Shown here: in pieces, positions 27,594-35,946 of the stretch
How the letters are laid out: each line of letters opens with the position of its first letter
Position numbering within the stretch: position 1 is the stretch's first letter
DNA from: Actinomycetes bacterium
Lineage (GTDB): Bacteria; Actinomycetota; Aquicultoria; Aquicultorales; Aquicultoraceae
Assembly (NCBI GenBank): GCA_021794835.1
Contig: JAJYQA010000035.1
Span: forward strand, 1 to 64,000
Length of the DNA stretch: 64,000 nt
Direction: 5' to 3'
The notes under the pieces: generated by a model
Seen by the model: only the letters and a program-made list of their open reading frames with translations
Databases searched by the model: none
What the model was told of the DNA's origin: nothing
Program-made: the position numbers and the translations under genes

Positions 27594-29030
27594 ATGGAGC
27601 CGCTATCTTTAACAGTCCTACTACTAATTTCCCTCCCAGAAGCCATATTGGTGGTTACATTGGGTTTGGCCTTAGTTGGCATACGACCCACCCTGAAACA
27701 GATTCTTTTAATAGGGTTTATTGAAGCAATTCTTGGTGACCTTATTCGCACACTCCCTTTTCCATTCGGCGTACATACGATTCTGCAGCTCATCACCTCC
27801 TCCCTGGTGGCTTATTTCATAATGCGCATACAATATAGGATAAGCCTCTTGGCCATCCTGCTGGGAGTTACCGTCTATGGCATAGTCGAGGGAATATCAG
27901 CCTCTTTTTTATTCGCTATAACTGGTATTTCTTTTAATGATGTTTTTAATAACCACTTGCTTAGGCTAGCGTTTTTCATACCAGAAGCGGTTCTTCTAAT
28001 TCTGATCATTCTAGCTCTACGGCACTTCGAGGGAAAACTCTTAAGGTATAGAGAGTTTATAGCCGGGTTGGGTTCTAGTCGTTCACTAAAAACAAACCGC
28101 ACTTTCTTGTTGCTAAGCTTATTTTTAATACAAAACTTGTTGGCAATAATTCTATCTTTCTTTAGTTTTACTGCGGACGCCAATAACTACCTATTAATGG
28201 GAAATACGGTTTATTCCCACTGGCTGCGTATGCTATTGGTTGTTTTATTGATAGGAGCTATGCTAGCTGCACTTAAGCGAGTTATTTCCCTGATTAGCGA
28301 TGAGATTCAGGCTAGGGCCGAAGTTGAATCGCTTCGGCGTGTCGAGGACCTGGTAAATGTCGTCAGAATACAGCGTCATGACTTTGGCAATCATCTGCAA
28401 GCAGCATATGGCTTACTTGAGGTTGGCGCATACGAAGAAGCAAAGGCTTATATTGCAGGTAGTGTTGCCGAGATTGAGGTTAATTTAGATTTAGTTCGTA
28501 TAGATAACTTGGCTGTTGCTGCTTTGCTATACTCAAAAACCGCTCAAGCCCAAGCAAAGAATATCTGTTTAGAAATAAAGGTTGAGACCACCTTTGCAGA
28601 CCTGCCGCTTGCTTCAAGGGATGTTAATGCAATTCTTGGTAATTTAATCGATAATGCTATCGAATCTGTCGCTGATCTGCCGGCAGATCAAAAACACGTT
28701 AAATTGGTGCTGGCCAGGAACGCTGATAGTTATGTCTTTGAGGTTGGAAATACAGCAAGCAACACGCACTTAGAATTGGCGAAAGATATTTTTGCACCTG
28801 GTTTCTCCACAAAAGGTAAGGATCGAGGGCTAGGTCTATACAGCGTTAAAAAGACTGTAGAAAAATATCGAGGCTTAGTTCAGGTAACTAACGCTGGTAA
28901 CGAAACAGTTTTCAAGGTATCTCTGCCATGTAAGGCTAATTCAGACTATAATCCGAACGTTAAGGTAGATAACAAGCGATATGTCAATTTAATTTCTAGG
29001 TTTATCCCAAAGAGAGACTTCTCTAAATAA
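27594..29030 (+). CDS. AgrC-like sensor histidine kinase (GHKL, Spo0B-type)
   Basis: 478 residues. Six or seven membrane segments occupy ~1-230 (for example LSLTVLLLISLPEAILVVTL and WLRMLLVVLLIGAMLAAL). A dimerisation helix with the phospho-acceptor RIQRHDFGNHLQ follows, then a GHKL ATPase (NAILGNLIDNAIESV, FSTKGKDRGLGLYSVKKTV). This build is typical of kinases that sense peptide autoinducers at the membrane, such as AgrC. It pairs with the LytTR regulator 19 bases downstream and lies in the same island as agrB. The ligand is inferred to be the SYFFW-type lactone. Confidence 0.88.
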   Translation: MEPLSLTVLLLISLPEAILVVTLGLALVGIRPTLKQILLIGFIEAILGDLIRTLPFPFGVHTILQLITSSLVAYFIMRIQYRISLLAILLGVTVYGIVEGISASFLFAITGISFNDVFNNHLLRLAFFIPEAVLLILIILALRHFEGKLLRYREFIAGLGSSRSLKTNRTFLLLSLFLIQNLLAIILSFFSFTADANNYLLMGNTVYSHWLRMLLVVLLIGAMLAALKRVISLISDEIQARAEVESLRRVEDLVNVVRIQRHDFGNHLQAAYGLLEVGAYEEAKAYIAGSVAEIEVNLDLVRIDNLAVAALLYSKTAQAQAKNICLEIKVETTFADLPLASRDVNAILGNLIDNAIESVADLPADQKHVKLVLARNADSYVFEVGNTASNTHLELAKDIFAPGFSTKGKDRGLGLYSVKKTVEKYRGLVQVTNAGNETVFKVSLPCKANSDYNPNVKVDNKRYVNLISRFIPKRDFSK

Positions 29031-29049
29031 GAGTAGGAAAAAAGCGGTT

Positions 29050-29808
29050 ATGATGGTCTCAGACAAAAACGGTTGGTTAAAAGTTTTAATAGCTGATGAT
29101 GACCCTATAATTCGGTTAATACTAAAGAAAGCAGTGGGCGAGGTCCCTTATACGCAGATCGTGGGCGAAGCTGAAAATGGCGCACAACTAATTAATTTGG
29201 CAAAAGAGCTCACCCCAGACGTTATTTTTATCGATGTTGAGATGCCTAGGCTAAATGGTGTGGAGGCGTCGAAAAAAATCTTTAGCCTAAACCCGGACAC
29301 TTTTCTTGTCTTTGCAACAGCTTATGACAAATATGCTTATGATGCTTTTCACGTCTATGCGTTCGATTATATCTTAAAGCCTTTTAAGGTTGATCGCATC
29401 AGGCAGACCATGGAAAGAATTAGGAAGCTAAAGCTTCAGAGAAGCGCGAGTCAACAGCTTGATAGGCTCTTGGAAAATCTCAATAACGAGAGACAAAAGA
29501 TATCTATTAAATCAAATGACAGCTTAACCTATATAGATATTCACGACATTATCTTGGTGACTCGAAACAATCGAAAGACGATTATTGTCACTGGGGATGG
29601 AAACATAGAGACAAGTGAGACTCTGAAAGACCTATATGGTAGGTTGAAAAGTGACAAGCTCTTTCGTTGCCATAGAGCTTACATTATAAATAAAACCCTA
29701 GTCAAAGAGATCGTGCCGTATGGATATAAAACATACTTGGTAAGGCTTGCCGGCACCAAGGAAACCGCCCTAATGACCGTAGAGAAGGCAAGGGAGTTTA
29801 AATCCTAA
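29050..29808 (+). CDS. AgrA-like LytTR response regulator
   Basis: 252 residues. Receiver domain with the acidic pair (IADDDPI), phospho-acceptor Asp62 (VIFIDVEMPRLNGVEA), and the switch Lys in DYILKPFKVD. A C-terminal LytTR DNA-binding domain follows (LTYIDIHDIILVTRNNRKTI, LFRCHRAYIINKTLVKEI). LytTR regulators bind paired direct repeats; candidate boxes occur at 29905, 35128 and 37121. The last 137 bases of this gene are duplicated at 34895-35031. Confidence 0.93.
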   Translation: MMVSDKNGWLKVLIADDDPIIRLILKKAVGEVPYTQIVGEAENGAQLINLAKELTPDVIFIDVEMPRLNGVEASKKIFSLNPDTFLVFATAYDKYAYDAFHVYAFDYILKPFKVDRIRQTMERIRKLKLQRSASQQLDRLLENLNNERQKISIKSNDSLTYIDIHDIILVTRNNRKTIIVTGDGNIETSETLKDLYGRLKSDKLFRCHRAYIINKTLVKEIVPYGYKTYLVRLAGTKETALMTVEKAREFKS

Positions 29809-30121
29809 AGCCAATTAGCCTCCAAATAGGTCAGATGTGCTAATCATACTAAACCGACCAACCCTTTTCAGACAAGATTTCCGCCTTTCTAAGCAAACCC
29901 TGTTTACTTTAACGGATGCATCATTAATACTTTAAGCCTGTGCTATTGGTAGGACTTGGCTATGTTTGCTTGATTTAGAGCCGTCCTTAAGGGGTGAAAG
30001 AATCGCTTGGAAGAATAAAACACAACTTCTCTCAATTCTAGCTGCCATGGTTTTCCCGGTAGCAATCTTAGGGGTACAGTCGGCAAGTTATTTTTTTTGG
30101 CATCAACCAGAGGTTCTAGAG
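29672..30121 (+). repeat. 450-bp direct repeat, copy 1 (agrA 3' end, promoter, agrBD remnant)
   Basis: Identical, as far as I can read line by line, to 34895-35344 (constant offset 5223). It contains the last 45 codons of the response regulator, the TACTTTAA boxes, ~10 codons' worth of agrB 3' end and an agrD-like frame. Because it runs into the intact regulator gene, this copy is probably the parent. Confidence 0.9.
29905..29935 (+). promoter_or_regulatory. Candidate LytTR (AgrA-like) binding boxes, copy 1
   Basis: TACTTTAA occurs at 29905-29912 and 29928-29935, a 23-base period close to the two-helical-turn spacing of LytTR direct repeats. The boxes and spacing are kept in the diverged copy at 37121. 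They precede the secreted PG-binding protein and exporter operon. Confidence 0.55.
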
Positions 30122-30130
30122 TATTTAAGA
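29966..30130 (+). pseudogene. agrD-like peptide remnant, copy 1
   Basis: The frame holds the AgrD features: an amphipathic leader (QLLSILAAMVFPVAILG), the core SYFFW and the tail HQPEVLEYLRDL. The usual ribosome site plus TTG seen in copy 3 is changed to TCG and a base is lost just after it, so the only in-frame start is a TTG (29966) without a ribosome site, inside the agrB remnant. The 3' end is also altered: no stop follows the tail and the frame runs into the next gene. Confidence 0.65.
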
Positions 30131-30173
30131 GATTTAATTAGTAAAGCAAAGTTGAAGGAAGGAGGTGAGCAAG

Positions 30174-30656
30174 ATGAAAACTGGGAAGTTGAGGTTGTTA
30201 GCGGTGGCGGCCATTGTTGGACTGATGGTCATGTTAGCAGCTGGTACTGCCAGCGCCAATACTGCTTATCGTTACATGTCTGACGGCAGCGGAGGTGAGG
30301 CGCTACAGACAACTGACTCCAGCTACGCTCTTTGGTGGATACAGCAAAAAGCCAAAGGGAATTACGCTGACAGTAGTGGCTATAGGTATTGGGTAGTGCT
30401 GCGCGACCAGCAGATTTATCACCATGACACCAGCACCAATCGGCCAGGACCTTATTGGAATGTCCCAGACCCGTATTACTATACTAAAAGCATCCAGTAC
30501 ACCTTGAACCTTATGGGTTACCCACTTCAAGATGATAATTATTTTGGTTCAGCAACCTCCAATGCAGTAAAGCAATTCCAGAGCAATAACGGCCTTACTG
30601 CTGATGGAGTTGTCGGCACCAACACTTACTATCGTCTAAGTTGGGATTCACACTAA
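30174..30656 (+). CDS. Secreted protein with C-terminal peptidoglycan-binding domain
   Basis: 160 residues from ATG 30174 (GGAGG eight bases upstream). A signal peptide ends at ASA before NTAYRYM. The mature protein is aromatic-rich and ends in a PG_binding_1-like domain (IQYTLNLMGYPLQDD, YFGSATSNAVKQFQSNNGLT-ADGVVG). No catalytic domain is visible. It directly follows the copy-1 LytTR boxes and precedes an ABC exporter, so it may be a quorum-controlled cell-wall effector or antibacterial protein. Confidence 0.75.
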   Translation: MKTGKLRLLAVAAIVGLMVMLAAGTASANTAYRYMSDGSGGEALQTTDSSYALWWIQQKAKGNYADSSGYRYWVVLRDQQIYHHDTSTNRPGPYWNVPDPYYYTKSIQYTLNLMGYPLQDDNYFGSATSNAVKQFQSNNGLTADGVVGTNTYYRLSWDSH

Positions 30657-30663
30657 AAAGGCC

Positions 30664-30695
30664 GGGACACTGCCCTTTTTAAAGGGCGGTGTCCC
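30664..30695 (+). terminator. Hairpin between secreted protein and exporter genes
   Basis: GGGACACTGCCCTTT-TT-AAAGGGCGGTGTCCC is a 15-bp stem with one T.G pair. No T-run follows it, so it may act as an mRNA stabiliser or partial terminator that favours the secreted protein over the exporter. Confidence 0.6.
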
Positions 30696-30722
30696 TCACC
30701 AAACTTAATTAACGGAGGATAC

Positions 30723-32402
30723 ATGTTTGCCATAAAATATGCTCTATCTAAAATATATTACCATCCTCTAGCCAGTATCGCCACGGTAGCTTTAGCGGCA
30801 TTGACCAGCGCTACAATCCTGCTGGCCACCAGCGCTACTGGCTCACTGCACTTAGCTGAGAAAAAAACGCTGGCGCCGCTGGAGACTTTGGGCGCAGATA
30901 TCGTTATGGTGCGGCAGATGCAGATGAATAATGAAGAGCCGGGCTATTTTGTAGATGACCTGCCCGATGGTACCCACAAAAACGGGCAGTCGGTTTATTT
31001 TAAGCAGCAAAGCGAAGATAAAGAATTTACCACCAATGTTTTTGCTTCCCTGGGGGTTCCGATTGCTGTTGCCGGTAAGTTTAACGCTGCCGATTTATCG
31101 CATATCGACAAGCTCAGCCAGGTAAAGGATAAGCGATCGCTGCTTTTAGCTTCCTACAGCTACATGTCGGAGAAGCAAAAGAAAATTGTTATCCCTGAAG
31201 AGGACATTCGTCCCAAAAAGTTTAAGCTAGACCCAAAGGAAGAGCTGGAGCTAGAACAAAAGGCCCAAGCAGATCCCATATATAGGCGGTTTGCGGATGA
31301 AAGTCAGCAGCTGATGAAAAAACCAGAAGGAGAATGGACTGAGGAAGACAAAAAGAAGGATCTCGAATTAACCAATAAAATGGCGCAACGCAAAGGGGAA
31401 GTATACCACCAGCTTCGCCCAGACATTTTTGATGCGCCGCCCAAAAGGATAAGAAAAGAAATCAAGCCGCCACCGCCTGAAGTAGTAAGTAGAGGATATG
31501 ATGTCGCGGGCATGGAGCCAGGCGTTGGTTATCTTAAAGCTTCTGATATAAGCAAGGGCCGCTATTTTACTAAGCAGGATGCCAATGCTAAAGTTGCGAT
31601 TTTGCGCTCCGATTTTGCCCGCAAGAATAACCTTGATGTAGGGGGCACTCTAAAGATGCTTGATACCGACTATAAAGTAATCGGCATAGGGTGGCCTAGC
31701 CTGGCTGCCAACGCGCCAGAGGTGTATGTGCCTCTTGCCGCTCTACAGGATCAATTAAACGCTAAAGGAATTGTTAATATGGTCTTTATTAAGGCGCGCT
31801 CAGGAGCTGATACCCAGTACTTAAAGAGAGAGCTGGCAAGAATTTTTCCCGATGCTGAGTTAAGCGATAATAATGAGCTTGCAAGAGTTGTAAAACCAGC
31901 TGTTAGGGGTAGTGCTGCGGTGCTGGCTAAATTTAGCCAGGTTCTTTCAGTTGCTCTGCTTCTTTCAGCTATCGGTATTATCATTCTTTTAGGTATCAGC
32001 TCTGTTAGCAAGAGGGCTAAAGAAATAGCCACTTTAAGGGCTATGGGCTGGCCGAGCCGTAAGGTGAGCTGGTATCTTGTTCTTGATATTGTACTTAAAG
32101 TAGCCTTTGGTATGGTAGTTGGAATTGCAACAGCCACCATCCTGGCAAGCTATCTCAATGGAAATGTAAGTTCTGTCCCAAGCTACAAGATGTACGGTTC
32201 TTCCAACTTCTTCGGATACCTAGCTGGTACTCCTTCAGCCGAGAAGCTGACTGCAGTCGAAACCACTCTTGAGCTAACACCTTCCTTGCTTGCATACGTA
32301 AGTGCGGTCGGTGCGGCAGTCTTAATCGCAGCTGTATCAGGTTTGGCAATTACAAGGTGGCTTCAGAGAATAAAACCGGCCATTGTATTAAGGAGGCCGT
32401 AA
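30723..32402 (+). CDS. FtsX/MacB-type ABC transporter permease 1
   Basis: 559 residues. N-terminal membrane helix (~17-40), a large extracellular MacB_PCD-like domain, then three helices with the FtsX core (LLLSAIGIIILLGISSVSKR, EIATLRAMGWPSRKVSWYL). A ~90-residue charged helical insertion (~155-245, with KLDPKEELELEQKA and a Pro-rich end) lies in the extracellular domain. GGAGG precedes the ATG. It forms an exporter with the next two genes, likely for peptide export or self-protection. Confidence 0.85.
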   Translation: MFAIKYALSKIYYHPLASIATVALAALTSATILLATSATGSLHLAEKKTLAPLETLGADIVMVRQMQMNNEEPGYFVDDLPDGTHKNGQSVYFKQQSEDKEFTTNVFASLGVPIAVAGKFNAADLSHIDKLSQVKDKRSLLLASYSYMSEKQKKIVIPEEDIRPKKFKLDPKEELELEQKAQADPIYRRFADESQQLMKKPEGEWTEEDKKKDLELTNKMAQRKGEVYHQLRPDIFDAPPKRIRKEIKPPPPEVVSRGYDVAGMEPGVGYLKASDISKGRYFTKQDANAKVAILRSDFARKNNLDVGGTLKMLDTDYKVIGIGWPSLAANAPEVYVPLAALQDQLNAKGIVNMVFIKARSGADTQYLKRELARIFPDAELSDNNELARVVKPAVRGSAAVLAKFSQVLSVALLLSAIGIIILLGISSVSKRAKEIATLRAMGWPSRKVSWYLVLDIVLKVAFGMVVGIATATILASYLNGNVSSVPSYKMYGSSNFFGYLAGTPSAEKLTAVETTLELTPSLLAYVSAVGAAVLIAAVSGLAITRWLQRIKPAIVLRRP

Positions 32403-32403
32403 G

Positions 32404-33999
32404 ATGTTTCAGGTTCATTATGCCCTAAAGGAAGTCTTGCGTCGCCCGGCTAGAAGTGCATTTGTTGCAAGCATTGTAGCAATAGCGTTGGCTGTTTTGC
32501 TGGTAAGCGGCTCTATTATTAACGCCATGCTTGATGCGCGAACCAGAGCTCTAGCGCCTCTAACCAGAGCAAAGATCGACTTGGTCATTACTTCTTCTGG
32601 ATCGACAAATTACGTAAATACAAATGGCGATGTGCTTATTGATCTAGGGGGCAGAAACTTAAGTCCAGGTCAACCTTTCATGGAAGATACACTTGGACTA
32701 AACGCCCTCAAAGCTATGGATTCAAATTCTGTCCGGAAACTAGCAGGCAATTCAGATGTGGCCGAGCTGGCGCCAACACTGCTTCTAACCGTAAGTCGCA
32801 TTGAAGGCAAGGCACCTGATAAAATTGTTATTCCTGAGAAAAGCGTTGATCCGTTAACAAAGCAAGAAAGGGCAGATATCGACAGTAAAGTTTCAAGCAA
32901 TCAACAATATATTGAACTAGAAAAAGAGCTGTTTCAGTTGCGCGACCTAATTCTTCAAGACAAAGCAACGCCCGAGGAGAAAAAACGCTACCAGAGCATT
33001 GGCCAGCAGTTGACCGATATTGAGTTCTCCTATTATCCAGAGCGGTTTAAAAAGTTTGAAGCAGAAGAAGTAAAGCCGGCAGCCGTCAGAGCAAAGCAAT
33101 CAGAATTTGAAGTTGCCGGAGTCGATATAAATAATTCAGGGTTTGGTTTGCTTAGAGCATCTGATGTTGCCACAGGTCATTATTTTTCAGCTAGCGATAC
33201 GTCTGCTGTTATCCTGCGGGAAGACTTTGCTAAGTCTAAAGGTCTTACTGTTGGCAGCTCTTTTAAATTTAAGGGGTTAGACTACAGCATTGTTGGTCTG
33301 GCCAAACCAGCTGCCGGGCTAAGTTCAGCGCAGGTATATATGCCCCTTTCGCAACTACAGCAAGTTGCAAAAATAAAGGCGGTTAACATGGTAGTTTTGC
33401 GGGTGGAGGGGGCAAGGGAGGTTGATAAAGTTAAGAAACTTGCGCTTAGGCTGCTGCCTGGCTCTAATGTTCTGGAGACTGATCAGGCCTCCGCTCAGCT
33501 CACAGGAAGTATGGGGCGGGCAGAAGAGTTAGCTAAAAAATACACCAGCCTTATCATTCTAATTATCGCCTTAGCTGCAACTGTTATGGTAGGGATAACG
33601 GTAGTAGCTGCACTATCAGGGCGCAGGCGCGAGCTTGGTGCCTTAAGAGCCGTTGGTTGGTCTAGGTTTAGGTTAGCAGGCCAGATTGCACTCGAGTTAA
33701 TGATACAGGCTTTAGTGGGGATAATTTTTGCTACCAGCTTAGCTGGTGCAGCATCGCTTATCCTGCGTAGTTTGCGAATCAAGGCAGATTTTGCTGTCTC
33801 TGCCTTTGATAAAAATCTAACAGGTTTGGGGTTAAATGGCAGCAAAGCGATCCTATACTTAATACCGCATTTAGATAGTTTAACTGTTGTTAGGGAAGCT
33901 ATGGTTGTTATGGTATTAGCGTTCTTTCTGGGCTATATAGCAACTTTATTATACCTGCGGCAACCTTCAATAAATATGCTTACCCATGAAGGAGAATAG
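32404..33999 (+). CDS. FtsX/MacB-type ABC transporter permease 2
   Basis: 531 residues, paralogous to the preceding permease: N-terminal helix (SAFVASIVAIALAVLLVSG), extracellular domain with its own charged helical insertion (~140-230, TPEEKKRYQSIGQQLTDIEF), and a C-terminal FtsX core (LIILIIALAATVMVGITVVA, RRRELGALRAVGWSRFRLA). It starts one base after permease 1. The two probably form a heterodimer. Confidence 0.85.
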   Translation: MFQVHYALKEVLRRPARSAFVASIVAIALAVLLVSGSIINAMLDARTRALAPLTRAKIDLVITSSGSTNYVNTNGDVLIDLGGRNLSPGQPFMEDTLGLNALKAMDSNSVRKLAGNSDVAELAPTLLLTVSRIEGKAPDKIVIPEKSVDPLTKQERADIDSKVSSNQQYIELEKELFQLRDLILQDKATPEEKKRYQSIGQQLTDIEFSYYPERFKKFEAEEVKPAAVRAKQSEFEVAGVDINNSGFGLLRASDVATGHYFSASDTSAVILREDFAKSKGLTVGSSFKFKGLDYSIVGLAKPAAGLSSAQVYMPLSQLQQVAKIKAVNMVVLRVEGAREVDKVKKLALRLLPGSNVLETDQASAQLTGSMGRAEELAKKYTSLIILIIALAATVMVGITVVAALSGRRRELGALRAVGWSRFRLAGQIALELMIQALVGIIFATSLAGAASLILRSLRIKADFAVSAFDKNLTGLGLNGSKAILYLIPHLDSLTVVREAMVVMVLAFFLGYIATLLYLRQPSINMLTHEGE

Positions 34000-34013
34000 A
34001 GAGGTGGATACAA

Positions 34014-34706
34014 ATGCTTGAAGCAATTAATTTAAGTAAGACATTTCTGAGAGGGTCAAGACAGGTTGAGGCAGTTAAAGAAGCTAACTTTAAAATTGAG
34101 GCGGGTGAGTTTTTCGTTATCGAGGGCATAAGCGGAAGCGGTAAAACCACTCTGCTTTACTTGCTTGGAGGTTTGGACCGGCCAACATCAGGAAGCGTAA
34201 GTGTCGATGGGGTTGATATAACCCATATGGGTGAGAATAAGCTCTCAGCGCTGAGGTTTAGTAAAATTGGATTTGTCTTTCAATCATTTAACCTTATCCA
34301 AACCCTGAACGCCAGGGAAAACATAGAAGCAGCAATGGTTCCAGCACGGGTAAAGGCGCCTGAGAGGCGAGAGCGCGCGATGCAACTATTGCGCGTAGTC
34401 GGAATGGAAGACCGCTGGCATCATCTTCCGGGAAGGCTTTCGGGTGGAGAACAACAGCGGGTAGCTATTGCCCGTGCTTTGGCTAACAACCCTAGCATAA
34501 TATTAGCTGATGAACCAACAGGTGATCTCGATACTAAGACCGGTGTAAGTATAATTGAGACCCTTAAGGAATTAACCATGGGACAAGGCCAAACTGTCGT
34601 TATTGTAACTCATGCACCTTATGTTGCTGATTATGCCACTAAAAGGGCGGTTATGGCTGATGGGGTTTTAAGCTTTCAGGAGTCACTCGAAACTGTCAGG
34701 ACTTAA
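34014..34706 (+). CDS. ABC transporter ATP-binding protein (MacB/LolD type)
   Basis: 230 residues. Walker [18 protein letters not shown]-loop FVFQSFNLI, signature [15 protein letters not shown], Walker [13 protein letters not shown] and H-loop [11 protein letters not shown]. It energises the two FtsX-type permeases just upstream. Such three-gene sets export peptides or lipoproteins or confer resistance to bacteriocins. Confidence 0.93.
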   Translation: MLEAINLSKTFLRGSRQVEAVKEANFKIEAGEFFVIEGISGSGKTTLLYLLGGLDRPTSGSVSVDGVDITHMGENKLSALRFSKIGFVFQSFNLIQTLNARENIEAAMVPARVKAPERRERAMQLLRVVGMEDRWHHLPGRLSGGEQQRVAIARALANNPSIILADEPTGDLDTKTGVSIIETLKELTMGQGQTVVIVTHAPYVADYATKRAVMADGVLSFQESLETVRT

Positions 34707-34894
34707 CGCCTTTACATAATAAATATCAAGAGTCATGCAGCTGGCATTATAACCGCGGCCAATAATAGCATTGGAGTTGTAAGTGTAGTACCAAATTCTG
34801 GGACGGGATAAGGAGGCGCCAGCCAGTTTCCTATGTATACTAGCCTAATAAAATCTAAGTAGGGCATACAGGAAAACAGCGTCCCTCTTCCCTA
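34707..34894. other. Gene-free spacer before repeat copy 2
   Basis: No convincing gene, tRNA or hairpin was seen in these 188 bases. They end exactly where the 450-bp repeat begins, inside what corresponds to the regulator's 3' end. Confidence 0.5.
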
Positions 34895-35031
34895 ATAGAG
34901 CTTACATTATAAATAAAACCCTAGTCAAAGAGATCGTGCCGTATGGATATAAAACATACTTGGTAAGGCTTGCCGGCACCAAGGAAACCGCCCTAATGAC
35001 CGTAGAGAAGGCAAGGGAGTTTAAATCCTAA
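34895..35031 (+). pseudogene. Duplicated 3' fragment of the agrA-like gene
   Basis: The frame encodes the last 45 residues of the LytTR regulator (RAYIINKTLVKEIVPYGYKT and on to KAREFKS) with its stop, without any start or receiver domain. It was carried along in the 450-bp duplication. Confidence 0.85.
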
Positions 35032-35127
35032 AGCCAATTAGCCTCCAAATAGGTCAGATGTGCTAATCATACTAAACCGACCAACCCTTTTCAGACAAGA
35101 TTTCCGCCTTTCTAAGCAAACCCTGTT

Positions 35128-35158
35128 TACTTTAACGGATGCATCATTAATACTTTAA
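35128..35158 (+). promoter_or_regulatory. Candidate LytTR binding boxes, copy 2
   Basis: The TACTTTAA pair with 23-base period is repeated here ~235 bases upstream of the secreted papain-like protease, placing that gene under the same predicted control. Confidence 0.55.
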
Positions 35159-35188
35159 GCCTGTGCTATTGGTAGGACTTGGCTATGT

Positions 35189-35362
35189 TTGCTTGATTTA
35201 GAGCCGTCCTTAAGGGGTGAAAGAATCGCTTGGAAGAATAAAACACAACTTCTCTCAATTCTAGCTGCCATGGTTTTCCCGGTAGCAATCTTAGGGGTAC
35301 AGTCGGCAAGTTATTTTTTTTGGCATCAACCAGAGGTTCTAGAGCATCTGAGAGATAGTTAA
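35189..35362 (+). pseudogene. agrD-like peptide frame, copy 2 (open, 57 codons, start doubtful)
   Basis: From TTG 35189 the frame is open to TAA 35360-35362. It reads a basic segment (RGERIAWKNKTQ), hydrophobic leader, CAG (Gln38), then SAS-YFFW and HQPEVLEHLRDS. Ser41 with the next four residues would form a five-member lactone ring. The start lies in the agrB remnant and has no ribosome site, and the copy-3-type start is mutated, so expression is uncertain; if used, it would give a full-length AgrD-like precursor. Confidence 0.6.
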
Positions 35363-35391
35363 AGAAAAGTGACAACAAAGGAGGATTTGCT

Positions 35392-35928
35392 ATGCGATTT
35401 AACAAGTTATTTGTGCTTCTGCTTGTAAGCAGTATTCTGGTATTACAAGCAGGCACGGCATTGGCTATGAAAAATGTCCTCAATGTGCCACAGTTTAGCC
35501 AACAGCCATACGATTCAATATGCTGGGCCACAAGAGCCTCAATGATCATTGCCTATTTTAAGGGCGATTCTATTGACAGAGATGTTGATATCGCAAAGGC
35601 TAAATGGGGATCTAACTTTAATCAAGGAGGTACCATCTCAGATAGCGAGTATTATGTTAGGCAATATACTGGTAGGGCTGGATCGATTCAATATAACGCG
35701 CTCTCGTATGCTGCTGTCCAGTACCAGACTAATCATGGTGGCCCTATTGGGACGAGAATCGCATGGACTTCAGGCGGTGCACATGCTGAGGTCATGAAAG
35801 GCTACGATACAGGCACGGGTTGGGTTATGTATAATGACCCATGGGATGGCCTAGGCCATGGATGTACATATGGCTACTATGTAAGCAACAGCAGTTGGAC
35901 CTGGACAGGGTCTCTCTTCTACTATTAG
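35392..35928 (+). CDS. Secreted papain-like cysteine protease (C39/C70-like)
   Basis: 178 residues. Signal peptide to TALA (~25). Catalytic Cys44 in DSICWATRASMI preceded by an oxyanion-type Gln (PQFSQQPYD), His131 in GGAHAEVMKGY and the third residue at Asn148/Asp149 in MYNDPWDG. This order fits bacterial papain-like/AvrRpt2-like peptidases. GGAGG precedes the ATG. It follows repeat copy 2, hence predicted quorum control. It could be an extracellular virulence or nutrient protease, like staphopains under agr. Confidence 0.85.
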   Translation: MRFNKLFVLLLVSSILVLQAGTALAMKNVLNVPQFSQQPYDSICWATRASMIIAYFKGDSIDRDVDIAKAKWGSNFNQGGTISDSEYYVRQYTGRAGSIQYNALSYAAVQYQTNHGGPIGTRIAWTSGGAHAEVMKGYDTGTGWVMYNDPWDGLGHGCTYGYYVSNSSWTWTGSLFYY

Positions 35929-35946
35929 TGAAAGGAGATGATCTAA

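Larger units (their letters stand above)
34895..35344 (+). repeat. 450-bp direct repeat, copy 2
   Basis: Same sequence as 29672-30121. It ends at the same base in the agrD tail (after CTAGAG); beyond this point copy 2 keeps the original agrD end (CATCTGAGAGATAGTTAA), whereas copy 1 does not. Confidence 0.9.

Noticed and set aside
29966..30283. 105-codon frame as one protein
   Set aside because: The first half is an agrB/agrD remnant and the second half is the +1 shadow of the secreted PG-binding protein, which has the better ribosome site.
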